Assembly: GCA_013530545.1 (NCBI GenBank)
Contig: SPVA01000047.1
Coordinates: 1 to 50,426, forward strand
DNA length: 50,426 nt
Reading direction: 5' to 3'
Source: Acinetobacter lwoffii
GTDB lineage: Bacteria > Pseudomonadota > Gammaproteobacteria > Pseudomonadales > Moraxellaceae
This document shows positions 20,208 through 29,131 of this stretch, piece by piece. The position numbers were made by a program, and so were the translations under genes. The notes under the pieces are model-generated. The model saw only the letters and a list, made by a program, of their open reading frames with translations, was not told the DNA's origin and did not search any database. Every line of letters begins with the position of its first letter. Position 1 is the stretch's first letter.

Positions 20208-20403
20208 ATTTTATCTGCACTTATTAAATTTATTTAGAATGATTATTAAAATATATATAATTTTTTCACCTCAAATTAAACATATAAACTATAAATGATT
20301 TTATTTTTATCCAATTAATTCAATCATCCTGTCCTTTTTAAATGATAATTTCTCATTTTGAATATATAGTTCGTCATTTTATTATTGAGTTAGCAAAAAC
20401 AAC

Positions 20404-20427
20404 AAAAAGGACATTGCTATCCTTTTT
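20404..20427. terminator. Bidirectional terminator after the nitrate transporter gene
   Basis: AAAAAGGA pairs with TCCTTTTT around an 8-base loop, giving T runs on both strands. The rest of the 292-base convergent gap is plain AT-rich sequence. Confidence 0.6.
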
Positions 20428-20457
20428 ATCGATTCATTTTAAATCAGGAATGTAGTG

Positions 20458-21776
20458 TTATTGCTGTGCTTCTGCCAGATGACGTTCAGTCACGGCCTGT
20501 TCATATAAACGCTGTTCTTTTTCTTTATGCTCGACAGAGAAACGGATCATTAGTACACAACTCGCTGCAATTACTACCAATCCACCCAGTACCATCAGGG
20601 TGGTTTGAATATCCAGCATGCCCTTTAACAGGAACCCCGCAGCAACTGCGCCGACATTGCCACCTGCACCAATAATACCAGCTACACCACCCAAGGCATC
20701 ACGGTCGATAAAAGGCACCAGTGCATAGGTAGCGCCACACGCCATATGAGTAAACAAGGCAAAGATGGTCATCGCCATGATCGCCAAGGTCGCGCTGTTC
20801 ATTTGCGAAAAAAGAATAAGAAACAGACCTTCCAGCATGATCAAGGCAAACAGGACTTTGGTTCGACCATCCAGACCTTTTTGAATGGCAACTTTGTCTG
20901 AAACAATGCCACCCAAGGCGCGGGCAAATAATGCCAGTAAACCAAAAATCCCGGCTGCCATGCCTGCTTCTTTTAGGCCAAACTGAAAGTTGTCGACAAA
21001 GTACAAGGCAATAATATTATGGATAAAAATTTCAATACCAAAACAGGCTGCATAAGCCCCAAATAGAATCCACACACGGTAGTTACGTGCGGCATGCATC
21101 AAGATTGCAAGACCACCTTTTTTATCGCTACCGACAGAAATACCTTGAGCACGGAGTTCTTTAAAATTACCTTGTGGACAGTCTTGGGTGAATTTCCAGT
21201 ACAGTACACCGACAATCATCATCAGAATACCCGGCACCAGAAGTGCAATTCTCCATCCCATTGCCTGTTCTACACCGAACATCACCAAAGCAGCCAGCAT
21301 TAAAGGCATCAGGGCTTGAGTCGCACCGCCACCGGCATTACCCCAGCCTGCTGTAGTCGCATTTGCCGTTCCCACCACATTTGGCGCAAACATGATACTG
21401 GTATGATATTGGGTGATCACGAAGCTGGCACCGATGGCGCCAATCAATAAACGGAAAAACAAGAAAGATTCATAACTGTTGGCCGACGCCACACCAAACA
21501 CCGGAATACTGCCAATAATCAGTAAGGCGGTATAGGTCCCACGATCAGACGCACCAGAATTGTAATAGCGACTGCGGCAATATTGATATTGGCGATCTGC
21601 TCTTTGGTCAGGCTGAATTCACCGGCAATGACAGGCATTAAGGGTGCACAGGCAAACCATGCAAAGAAACAGACAAAAAAAGCGAGCCAACTCATATGGA
21701 AGGCCCGCATCGCTGAAGTACTGAAGTTAAATAGACTTATTTTTGTTGCTTTATTGAGACTTGTATTTGAAGACAT
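20458..21776 (-). pseudogene. Nitrate/nitrite MFS transporter (NarK/NrtP type), frameshifted
   Basis: The MFS nitrate importer would bring nitrate into the cell for NasA. The first part begins MSSNTSLNKATKIS (ATG at 21776, AAGGA 7 bases upstream) and includes AFHMSWLAFFVCFFAWFA, a family hallmark. It runs off frame after VRLIVGP at about 21545. The second frame resumes with TYTALLIIGSIPVFGV and continues through eleven more segments to 20458. The segment lost is the conserved loop between membrane helices 2 and 3 (G-P-x-x-D-R-x-G-P-R). Filling it in suggests about 31 bp are missing between two ACC copies; this is inferred. A sigma-54 promoter and ANTAR leader precede it, so regulation is intact though the coding frame is not. 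Confidence 0.85.
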
Positions 21777-21812
21777 AGCCATTTCCTTACCAGAACTGAA
21801 CGTATTTAAGTC

Positions 21813-21892
21813 ACTGTGATGCCGAGGCATATCAGTAACGATCAGAACGGACGTCATTGGCCGTCATACAAATGTAGAGTCTTCTTTGACTT
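21813..21892 (-). promoter_or_regulatory. ANTAR-target leader of the nitrate transporter
   Basis: Minus strand. P1 (21892-21879) is AGTC-AAAGAA-GACT. P2 (21865-21848) is ACGG-CC-AATGAC-GT-CCGT. Both hexaloops have A1 and G4. A third hairpin (21836-21813, ACTGATATGC with GCATCACAGT, two mismatches) follows P2. Unlike the nitrite channel leader it has no long T run, so its terminator function is less certain. Much of the sequence (CGATCAGAACGGAC) is shared with the nirB leader. Confidence 0.8.
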
Positions 21893-21905
21893 TAATCAGA
21901 TATAT

Positions 21906-21922
21906 GCATAGGTCATGCCAGA
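21906..21922 (-). promoter_or_regulatory. Sigma-54 promoter of the nitrate transporter
   Basis: CTGGCATGACCTATGCA on the minus strand, with GG-N10-GC spacing. Predicted start near 21895, just before hairpin P1. Confidence 0.82.
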
Positions 21923-22104
21923 TTATTTTTAAAATAAAATAAGATATTGTTTTACATAAAATAATTTATATTCAAACTCTTAAATTAGATGTTTCTTTCT
22001 TAAAAATAGTGAAAAAATAGTTATTTTCTGAGGCATTATGAGCAAAACAGCGAGAGGATGACCTGCTCGGAGTCATTGCTGGTTTAAATCGGTGCAGCAT
22101 TGAA

Positions 22105-22746
22105 TCAGAGTATTTTTCCCTTTTCAAAATGCAATACCTGCGCCTGTAAATATGCCACTTCATCTACATGATGGGTCACATAAATCATGGGTAAGTTTGT
22201 TTGATTAATCACAATTTTCAGAAAGGGTAAAATCTGGTTTTTCAGCTTTTGATCCAGTCCATTTAAAGGTTCATCCAAAAGTAATAGATCGGGAGAAGAT
22301 AAAAGTGCACGTCCAATAGAAACGCGCTGTGCCTGTCCACCAGAAAGTTGATGCGCCCTATGCCGAAGTAGTGGCTTTAATTCGAGTAACTCCACAATGT
22401 CTTCAAACATAAATTTCTGCTGACCTTTATTTTTTACATTTAGCTGTTCTGCATATTTTAAATTCTGCATGACATTCAGATGCGGAAACAGTAAGGCTTG
22501 CTGAAAAATCAGGGCAATTTTTCTTTGATGAACCGGAATATTCAGTTTCTGCTGATGATCAAATAGTATTTTTTGCTGAAAATGAATAAAGCCTTGTGAT
22601 GGTTTTAATAGCCCTGCAATATTTTTTAAAAAGGTGCTTTTTCCACTTCCTGATGCTCCCACAATACCAATCAACTGCGATTGCATATCCAGATTGGCCA
22701 GTAGCTTGAAATTTGCGTAATTAAACTGAAAATCACACTTCAACAT
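22105..22746 (-). CDS. modC: Molybdate ABC transporter ATPase, short form
   Basis: ModC powers molybdate import with ModB and ModA. It has Walker A (GIVGASGSGKSTFLKN), the signature LSGGQAQRVSIGRAL, Walker B (LLLLDEPLNGLD) and the switch His (YVTHHVDE). The start is the ATG at 22746, one base after the modB stop, with GGAGG inside modB. At 213 residues it stops just after the nucleotide-binding domain. Typical ModC is about 350 residues with a C-terminal Mop/TOBE molybdate-binding domain, which is absent here. Sequence after the stop does not obviously encode one in another frame. Confidence 0.88.
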   Translation of the reverse strand: MLKCDFQFNYANFKLLANLDMQSQLIGIVGASGSGKSTFLKNIAGLLKPSQGFIHFQQKILFDHQQKLNIPVHQRKIALIFQQALLFPHLNVMQNLKYAEQLNVKNKGQQKFMFEDIVELLELKPLLRHRAHQLSGGQAQRVSIGRALLSSPDLLLLDEPLNGLDQKLKNQILPFLKIVINQTNLPMIYVTHHVDEVAYLQAQVLHFEKGKIL

Positions 22747-22747
22747 C

Positions 22748-23434
22748 TTAAGCCTCCAATTTACATTGATACTTCTGCATGATCCAGTAATTTGCAATCA
22801 AGGCAGAAAAAGCCAGAATCAGAGATAAAATGACCAGACGCATAGCCATGCTTTCTCCATCAGGTTGTTGCAACAGGCTATAAATGGCGATAGGGATCGT
22901 GCGGGTTTCCTCGGGAATATTACCGACAAAAGTAATCGTGGCACCAAACTCTCCCAGACTACGACTGAAACATAAAATGCTGCCGATTAAAATTCCCGGC
23001 AAAGCCAGAGGCAGGCTAATGCTACAGAATACCCGCCATGGTGCTGCGCCTAGAGATCCTGCCACCTGTTCTAACTGCCGGTTGATCATTTGAAAAGACA
23101 AGCGAATTGGTTGAACCATTAAAGGAAATGCCACAATCATTGCTGCCAGTACCGCACCTTTCCAGTTAAATATCAGCTGAATTCCCAATGCATGCAGATA
23201 TTGCCCCAGTATCCCCTGATGACCAAATAGCAGGAGCAGAAGATAACCCAATACTACCGGCGGTAGCACCATGGGCATCTGCAATATAGCCTCTACGAGA
23301 AATTTGGCCCTGAATTCATAACGTGCCAGTAGCCATGCCACGGCGATAGCAAATGGCAGGCACACCGCTGTGGCAAAGCCCGCCACTTTGGCTGAAAGCA
23401 TCAAGGCACTCAATTCTTCTGGTGTGAGCATCAT
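22748..23434 (-). CDS. modB: Molybdate ABC transporter permease
   Basis: The 228-residue inner-membrane protein has five hydrophobic segments and the permease coupling motif SLPLALPGILIGSILCFSRS followed by LGEFGATITF, which is characteristic of ModB. It lies between modA (3 bases upstream) and modC (1 base downstream), indicating tight translational coupling. Confidence 0.92.
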   Translation of the reverse strand: MMLTPEELSALMLSAKVAGFATAVCLPFAIAVAWLLARYEFRAKFLVEAILQMPMVLPPVVLGYLLLLLFGHQGILGQYLHALGIQLIFNWKGAVLAAMIVAFPLMVQPIRLSFQMINRQLEQVAGSLGAAPWRVFCSISLPLALPGILIGSILCFSRSLGEFGATITFVGNIPEETRTIPIAIYSLLQQPDGESMAMRLVILSLILAFSALIANYWIMQKYQCKLEA

Positions 23435-23437
23435 TAG

Positions 23438-24223
23438 TTATGGAGCCTTGAACTTAAAACCATATTTCTGGAAAATCTGTCTGGCCTGTGCGCTCGTCTG
23501 GATAAATTCAGAAAACTGGACTGCTGCCTGATTTTTCTGGCCTTGCCGGGTTAAAGCAATCGGATACACAATCGGACGATGTGTACTGGCTGGAAACACC
23601 CCCGAAATTTTAACTTTTTTACTCATCAAGGCATCAGTTCTATATACAATGCCGACCTGACATTCGCCACGTTCTACAAAAGCCAAGGTTGAACGAACGC
23701 TATCCGTACCGACTATTCTACCCCGAAGCGGATTTAACCAGCCCAGCCGGGTTAAGCTTTCCTGGGCATATTTCCCGGCAGGCACCGATTCCATTTGTCC
23801 GGTACATAAATAACCTTGAAAGGCTTTAGCAAAATTAAAGTCGGCCGACATTTTAAAATGATTTTTTTGCTGAATAGGACTAATCAATACAAGTTCATTC
23901 AAGAGCAAAGGTCGAATCTGACCGATCTGAATTTTTTGTTTTTTAAGTAAATCATGCATCCATTCAAGATCTGCAGAAAAAAAGATATCACTCTCAGCTC
24001 CTGCTGCAATCTGTCTGGCCAGCACAGAAGATGCTCCAAAAACAGGAATAATCCGAATATTTCGATGTTGCTGCTGATATAGCTTGGAAATATCAGTGAT
24101 TGCATTGGTCAGGCTTGCTGCAGCATATATTTTTACTGTCTCAGCATGTGTTAAGCCGGGTATAAGCAGCATACCGATGAATAAGATTCTGAAAAGATGC
24201 ATCTGTTTATTTCTACTTTGCAT
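23438..24223 (-). CDS. modA: Molybdate-binding periplasmic protein
   Basis: ModA captures molybdate in the periplasm and delivers it to ModBC. The 261-residue protein has a signal peptide (ILFIGMLLIPGLTHA) and opens its mature part with VKIYAAASLTNAITDI, where the AASL Ser contacts the oxyanion. GASSVLARQIAAGAESDIFFSA follows the usual ModA pattern. The gene starts 5 bases after moeA. The ATG seven codons later is an alternative start. Its place after the cofactor genes means molybdate uptake and cofactor synthesis are transcribed together. Confidence 0.92.
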   Translation of the reverse strand: MQSRNKQMHLFRILFIGMLLIPGLTHAETVKIYAAASLTNAITDISKLYQQQHRNIRIIPVFGASSVLARQIAAGAESDIFFSADLEWMHDLLKKQKIQIGQIRPLLLNELVLISPIQQKNHFKMSADFNFAKAFQGYLCTGQMESVPAGKYAQESLTRLGWLNPLRGRIVGTDSVRSTLAFVERGECQVGIVYRTDALMSKKVKISGVFPASTHRPIVYPIALTRQGQKNQAAVQFSEFIQTSAQARQIFQKYGFKFKAP

Positions 24224-24228
24224 TCAGT

Positions 24229-25470
24229 TTAAATCCACAAACCCTGTACGACTTGCCCCGCCTGGATTTCTGTTCCGGCCGGAATACGGACCAGACAGTT
24301 GGCCTGCATCAGATTACTCAACATATGCGACTGTTGCTTTGCCAGGCTTTTGAGTTTTAAAGTGCCCTGATCAAATTCAGCAGCCATCCTTAAAAATCGT
24401 TCGCGTGCATCCGCTTTCAAATCATGCGTCATTACCGCACTCAACCATGCGGGTGACTGCTTTTTCCCTTGTAAGGCATTCAGTAAAGTTGCCGTATAGA
24501 TTTGCATACCGACATAAACGGCAGCCGGATTCCCCGGTAAACCCAAGAGATAACAGTAACCTTGATCATCTCGACGATACTTAGCAAATAACATCGGTTT
24601 TCCAGGCTTCTGCTTCACTTTCCAGAAAATCTGCTCAAAACCCTGCTCTAGGGCAACTGGGCGAATGAAATCATAATCACCCACCGACACGCCGCCAGTG
24701 GTCAATATGACATCGTATTGGTTTTTAAGACGAGGCATTAATGCTTGCAACTCAGACTCATTATCTGAAACATGGAAAATATCAACCTCTTGTCCCTGTG
24801 ACTGAAACCAGGCCTGAATCAATGGAGCATTGGCGTCAAAGATTTTTCCGCAATTCAGGTCTTCAATACTGGAAGCCACTTCATCTCCAGTAATCACAAC
24901 AGCAATTTTAGGATAACGATAAACTAAAACCTGCTTCACACCTGCCATACTTAAAGCTGCAATTGCACCTACATGCAATTTTTGCCCTATATCTGTGAGA
25001 CGTTGCCCTTGTGCGATTTCCTCGCCTGCATCACGTATATCCGTATGAGGTTTTAGGTCTGTTGTAATAATGATTTGATTGGCATGGCATTCGACAATTT
25101 CCTGACGGGCGACCGTTGTAGTTCCTGCTGGAATCCTGGCACCGGTAAAAATCCGGACTGCCTGACCTGGCCGCAGTTCAATTTCAGTACTTTGCCCTGC
25201 CCGAATCTCTCCAATGAGTTCAAAAGTGCTGTGTGCATTAATATTTTCTGGACTGCAGAGCGCATAGCCATCTACAGCACTTTGTGAAAATAGCGGCAAT
25301 GGAATGGCCGAATCAATCGCCTCTGCCAGATAGCGATTCAGAGCCTGAGCAAGCGGCAGGCTTTCAGTTGCTAGGATATGCGTCTGCTCAAGTATCATCT
25401 GCAGCGCCTGATCAACAGAAATCAGTCCCGGCTCAGCACCGCAGGCTGAATGCAATAGTGCCTGATTCAT
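24229..25470 (-). CDS. moeA: Molybdopterin molybdenumtransferase
   Basis: MoeA inserts molybdate into adenylated molybdopterin, the last step of molybdenum-cofactor assembly. The 413-residue protein has the MoeA opening SQSAVDGYAL. The central MogA-like domain shows VVITGDEV and LTTGGVSVGDYDF, and the C-terminal lobe runs from about residue 330. GLPGNPAAVYVG matches the conserved substrate loop. The ATG overlaps the original moaCB stop (ATGA), so the two genes were translationally coupled; the broken moaCB frame could reduce moeA translation. Confidence 0.94.
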   Translation of the reverse strand: MNQALLHSACGAEPGLISVDQALQMILEQTHILATESLPLAQALNRYLAEAIDSAIPLPLFSQSAVDGYALCSPENINAHSTFELIGEIRAGQSTEIELRPGQAVRIFTGARIPAGTTTVARQEIVECHANQIIITTDLKPHTDIRDAGEEIAQGQRLTDIGQKLHVGAIAALSMAGVKQVLVYRYPKIAVVITGDEVASSIEDLNCGKIFDANAPLIQAWFQSQGQEVDIFHVSDNESELQALMPRLKNQYDVILTTGGVSVGDYDFIRPVALEQGFEQIFWKVKQKPGKPMLFAKYRRDDQGYCYLLGLPGNPAAVYVGMQIYTATLLNALQGKKQSPAWLSAVMTHDLKADARERFLRMAAEFDQGTLKLKSLAKQQSHMLSNLMQANCLVRIPAGTEIQAGQVVQGLWI

Positions 25471-26365
25471 TGATAACCTCCCGCATGTGGGATATTTTTT
25501 TGCACATCAAACAAGTGCACCAAAGCCGGAAGTACCGCGATCAGAGATTCTTTCGCACCCTGACGACTTCCCGGTAGGGTCATCACCAGACTGTTCTCAA
25601 TGCTGCATAAGGGGTACGTTTTTGCCCAAAACTACGTGAAGCTTCCATTAAACCGGGAATTTCCCGTTGCAGCAAAGGTTGTAGGGTTTCGACGGTCAGG
25701 TCTTTACGACCTAAGCCAGTACCGCCCACAGTTAGAATCAGCGGATACTGATTTTTCTGCTGTTCAATCAGGGTCAAGAGCTGTTCTGGGCTATCGGGAA
25801 TAACCTGATAACTAATAGAATCAAAATTGGCTTCTTTTAAAATTTCCATTACGTTTTGTCCGGCAGTGTCCGGCTTTTTGCCTGCTGCAACCGTATCGGA
25901 CAGCACAATAACCGAAGCGGACAGACTCTCTTTAAGTACGCGGGTAAAATGTGATTTTCCGCCTTTTTTCTGCTGCAACCTGCATTGATCCAGCGACAAA
26001 TCTTCCGGTTCACAATGCGGCTTCAGCATGTCATACAAGGTCAGACCTGCCAGACTGACCGCTGTCAAAGCTTCCATTTCCACACCAGTTGGTCCAATGG
26101 TTTCAACAGTAGCAATAATTTCGACATGTGCATCACACAGTTCATATTCCACATCGGCACGATAAATCGGTAATGGATGGCACAATGGAATCAGCTCATC
26201 GGTACGTTTGGCACCTAGAATGCCGGCAATGCGTGCTGTTTTCAGGGCATCACCTTTTTCAGTATTGCCATTACGTAGCAGCTCAATGCAATGTGGCGGT
26301 GCATGCAGGATTCCAGTGGCAATTGCTGTACGGTAACTTTCTGCTTTCATCCCTACATTTTTCAT
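25467..26365 (-). pseudogene. moaCB: Fused MoaC/MoaB molybdopterin synthesis protein, frameshifted near the C-terminus
   Basis: MoaC (about residues 1-145) makes cyclic pyranopterin monophosphate; its conserved stretches LIPLCHPLP, TGVEMEALTAVS and KKGGKSH are present. A MoaB/MogA domain follows from about 150, with VIVLSDTVAAGKK and TVGGTGLGRKDLT. After KRTPYA the frame runs into a premature stop at 25583. The correct C-terminus resumes in another frame (NSLVMTLPGSRQGAKE) and ends at 25467, overlapping moeA. The missing piece is the M-L-S-R-G-V-A-G type loop, about 25 bp, apparently lost between short GCA-containing repeats (inferred). The MoaC half should still be made. MoaC here also lacks the usual dozen N-terminal residues; an in-frame stop just upstream rules out a longer start. 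Confidence 0.82.
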
Positions 26366-26435
26366 GATTCATCCCAGGCTAATTTTTAAAATCTGTTTTA
26401 AAGTGATTCATCTTATGCATCCTCATTGGACGCAT

Positions 26436-26978
26436 TTAATTAGATGGTGATTGGCAAGCGTGTTCTGCTACATGGTGATGGTGACAATGCGCTTCTTCTG
26501 CATGATGAGAGTGATTAGTTTCAGGTCCATGATCTTTTCGAATACAACAGCCTTCCACATACTGGCTGCTACCATCCAGATAAAACTCTTCTTTCCAGAC
26601 CGGAACCTCATGCTTCACCCGTTCCACAGCTTCCTCACAGGCAGCGAAGGCCTCACGACGATGGGCCGCATAAGCCATAGCAATAATGGCTGTTACCCCA
26701 ACCTCCAGCTCACCAATACGGTGCACTACCCGCACATAAGACACCTGGTATTTGATCTGGATCTGCTGTTCAATTTCACGAATCATTTTTTCAGCCACAG
26801 GCGCATAGGCGGTATATTTCAGGGCACGCACAGCTTTCCCCTGATGATGGTTACGTACTGTTCCGACAAAGATGCCGATTCCACCACATTCCGGAAAATG
26901 CTGGATACCATCAAAATCCTCCAGACTAAAAGCAGTCTGCTGGATTCGGGCAAATTGTTTTAGTGACTTGAGTTGCAT
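26436..26978 (-). CDS. moaE: Molybdopterin synthase catalytic subunit with a His-rich tail
   Basis: MoaE with MoaD adds two sulfurs to precursor Z to form molybdopterin. Core MoaE motifs are present: GIGIFVGTVRNHHQG, GELEVGVTAIIAMAYAAHR, and VPVWKEEFYLDGSSQYVEG holding the catalytic Lys. The protein is 180 residues, about 30 longer than typical. The extra C-terminus is rich in His and Cys (NHSHHAEEAHCHHHHVAEHA) and looks like a metal-binding tail. The start is one base after moaD, with AGGAGG at the moaD end. Confidence 0.92.
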   Translation of the reverse strand: MQLKSLKQFARIQQTAFSLEDFDGIQHFPECGGIGIFVGTVRNHHQGKAVRALKYTAYAPVAEKMIREIEQQIQIKYQVSYVRVVHRIGELEVGVTAIIAMAYAAHRREAFAACEEAVERVKHEVPVWKEEFYLDGSSQYVEGCCIRKDHGPETNHSHHAEEAHCHHHHVAEHACQSPSN

Positions 26979-26979
26979 C

Positions 26980-27246
26980 TCAGCCTCCTGCTACCGGCGA
27001 TAACAGCACCAGCGTACTGTCACGATTTAAAACATTCTGTCTGGAAATAATGTCTTCACCGATTGCACAGGCGCAGCGTTCCAGCATGGGCTGTATATCA
27101 GGATAGAGGGATAGCAACTGGTTCAGGACTTCAGAAACCTGAATTTCAGACTCGCATTGCAAACTCAAATCTGCGGGGATTTGTCGTTCAATCGCACCGA
27201 AGGCTTCTATTTTGATATGAATTAATTTTTGCTGAGTGAGTGACAT
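26980..27246 (-). CDS. moaD: Molybdopterin synthase sulfur-carrier subunit
   Basis: This 88-residue ubiquitin-fold protein ends in the diagnostic double glycine (LLSPVAGG). The C-terminal Gly is adenylated and thiolated to carry sulfur for MoaE. LVLLSPVAGG and the beta-grasp pattern agree with MoaD. It lies 2 bases after moaA and 1 before moaE in the same operon. A separate adenylating enzyme (MoeB) is not in the window. Confidence 0.92.
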   Translation of the reverse strand: MSLTQQKLIHIKIEAFGAIERQIPADLSLQCESEIQVSEVLNQLLSLYPDIQPMLERCACAIGEDIISRQNVLNRDSTLVLLSPVAGG

Positions 27247-27248
27247 AT

Positions 27249-28274
27249 TTATCCTCCAATGCTGTGCATGCTGATTTTTCGGATCGGCTTTTGTATTTGT
27301 GATTGCTGGATCGCATGAAAACCGGCCTCTTTATGCCAGATATAAGCGTGAAGCTTGTGCTGAAATGTCTGTGCGACGAAATGATCCAACGCCAGTTGTT
27401 CGATATCTGCCTTAAGGTTCAGGCCTTGTCTGGCAAATAAACAGTTATAAAATTCACCTTGGGCATTGAGGCGCAGACGGTCACAATCACCGCAAAATGA
27501 ATGGGTAATGGTGGAAATAATCCCCAAAGGCTGCCCATTGACCAAATAGCCACGGGCTGGATTGGCGCCTTGTCCTTGAGATACCTGGACATCAAATTCA
27601 GTTTTCAGTTGATCCAGGATATCCTGCTCACTGATGACATCAGACGGATTCCATTTCTGATCGCCATCGAGGGGCATAAACTCAATAAAACGCAGTTCTA
27701 TAGCCTGATGCTGTGCCCATTTCACCAAAGGAATAATCTGATTGTCATTGATGCCTTTGATGAGCACACTATTGATCTTGACGGTCAAACCTGCCTGCTG
27801 TGCGGCAGAAATACCTTGAAGTACAGGCTGTAACTGTTTTTGGGTCAGTTGCTGAAACTGCTTTGGATCAAGACTGTCTAGACTGATATTCAGATCGTCC
27901 AGTCCTGCCTGTTTAAGCGCTTGAGCATAATCTTTTAAATAATGGCCATTACTGGTCATGGAAATACGTTTCAGGCCAATTGCTTTCAATGTCTGTAAGC
28001 AGGCAATAAAATGAACAATACCCTGACGCATCAACGGTTCGCCCCCCGTCACGCGGATCTGCTCAATCCCGTGTCGCACCATAAACTCGCAAAAAGCATA
28101 CAGGGCTTCAAAACTGAGCAAATCTTTTTTATTTATCCATTGCGGATGTTCAGGCATGCAATAGCTGCATTTAAAATTACAGCGGTCAGTCACCGAGATC
28201 CGCAACTTACGTTTCTGGCGTCCAAACTGATCCTGAAAGATACTGCGAGGTGCTAAAGCTGTCATGCTGTTCAT
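27249..28274 (-). CDS. moaA: GTP 3',8-cyclase (radical SAM)
   Basis: MoaA starts molybdenum-cofactor synthesis from GTP. The radical-SAM cluster is in CNFKCSYC and the second cluster in FCGDCDRLRLNAQGEFYNC. The protein ends with the conserved Gly-Gly tail (SIGG) needed for catalysis. The start is uncertain: the ATG at 28274 gives a normal length of 341 residues, while ATGs at 28301 and 28265 are possible; no strong ribosome site decides. First gene of moaA-moaD-moaE-moaCB-moeA-modABC, about 66 bases after a probable sigma-54 start. Confidence 0.92.
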   Translation of the reverse strand: MNSMTALAPRSIFQDQFGRQKRKLRISVTDRCNFKCSYCMPEHPQWINKKDLLSFEALYAFCEFMVRHGIEQIRVTGGEPLMRQGIVHFIACLQTLKAIGLKRISMTSNGHYLKDYAQALKQAGLDDLNISLDSLDPKQFQQLTQKQLQPVLQGISAAQQAGLTVKINSVLIKGINDNQIIPLVKWAQHQAIELRFIEFMPLDGDQKWNPSDVISEQDILDQLKTEFDVQVSQGQGANPARGYLVNGQPLGIISTITHSFCGDCDRLRLNAQGEFYNCLFARQGLNLKADIEQLALDHFVAQTFQHKLHAYIWHKEAGFHAIQQSQIQKPIRKISMHSIGG

Positions 28275-28349
28275 TGCTGCGGTCCATGATGAGATCTGCA
28301 CGGTTATTTAACAGTCTTGAGTTACTGCCCTATTTCTTCACAATGAATG

Positions 28350-28366
28350 GGCAAAAAGTGTTCCAA
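28350..28366 (-). promoter_or_regulatory. Probable sigma-54 promoter of the moa-moe-mod operon
   Basis: TTGGAACACTTTTTGCC on the minus strand: GG-N10-GC spacing and a good TTGC at -12, with one mismatch in the -24 box (TGGAAC). Weakest of the nine sigma-54 matches. It would tie cofactor and molybdate supply to nitrogen control. Confidence 0.6.
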
Positions 28367-28504
28367 CTTTGCACAAATTTATGTTTAATGAATATTAATG
28401 GGTAATATTTGTTCTTTTTTAGTCCAAAATTTCGCTCGAAAAATAAAAAAAGCAATATTTTGGTGAACCAGGATATGATAATTCGACTTTTAGCATTTTA
28501 AACG

Positions 28505-29131
28505 CTAGAGAAAGTTAAGCTGTTGATGCTGCTGTAGCTCATCAAATGAATTAATACTGTGAAAAAACAGGGCACGATTTTTAAAGCTTGCCCGCTGCAT
28601 GTGCATGTCAACAAAACAGAGTTTTAAACTGTGCTGATCATTTTCAAGATGTTGTATAAGAGTGGGTAAGCTGCTGTGTTTCATCAGACAGAATGGAAAC
28701 AATGCCTTTTCATTGATTTCAACTACCGCCACTTCACACAAGGGATGTCGTTGCAAGGCCTGATGTAAACGTGAAATGACCTTTTTGGGGATATAGGTCA
28801 CATCACAAGGCACGAACAGCACATAATCAGATTCCACATGTGACCAGGCACTCTTCATGCCCATCAATGGTCCCTGAAAGCCGGGTTCATCGTCCTGATA
28901 AAAATCAATCGAAGGAATCATCCGTTTATAAATAGAGTGATCCCGATGGCTATTGACCCAGACTTTGCTTGCCCGGGACTTCAGTTGCTGATGGATTTTA
29001 ATCAGCTGGATTTCATCATCAAATTTGTGCAGCAATTTATTGATGCCATTCATGCGCCGCGCTAAACCTCCGGCCAGAATCACCACGTCGGTTTCCGGAT
29101 AAGACACCGTCTTCATCACTCTTCTTTTCAT
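28505..29131 (-). CDS. mobA: Molybdenum cofactor guanylyltransferase
   Basis: MobA attaches GMP to Mo-molybdopterin to form the bis-MGD cofactor used by NasA-type nitrate reductases. The 208-residue product has the nucleotide-binding motif VILAGGLARRMNGINKLL and the metal-binding VLFVPCDVTYI. The chosen ATG at 29131 overlaps the nasA stop as ATGA and has GGAG 8 bases upstream; earlier and later ATGs exist. It ends the nirB-nirD-nasA-mobA operon, placing cofactor maturation beside its client enzyme. Confidence 0.9.
   Translation of the reverse strand: MKRRVMKTVSYPETDVVILAGGLARRMNGINKLLHKFDDEIQLIKIHQQLKSRASKVWVNSHRDHSIYKRMIPSIDFYQDDEPGFQGPLMGMKSAWSHVESDYVLFVPCDVTYIPKKVISRLHQALQRHPLCEVAVVEINEKALFPFCLMKHSSLPTLIQHLENDQHSLKLCFVDMHMQRASFKNRALFFHSINSFDELQQHQQLNFL

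Noticed and set aside
21777-21857. N-terminal extension of the nitrate transporter
   Set aside because: It lies in the leader region and reads through a hairpin; the ATG at 21776 has AAGGA at good spacing.
26376-26420. Short frame MNHFKTDFKN just upstream of moaCB
   Set aside because: It resembles a MoaC N-terminus slightly but stops after ten codons; too short to claim another frame break.
26451-26963. 170-codon plus-strand frame opposite moaE
   Set aside because: Antisense shadow of a clear MoaE gene with no ribosome site or family pattern. Other long antisense frames were dismissed for the same reason.
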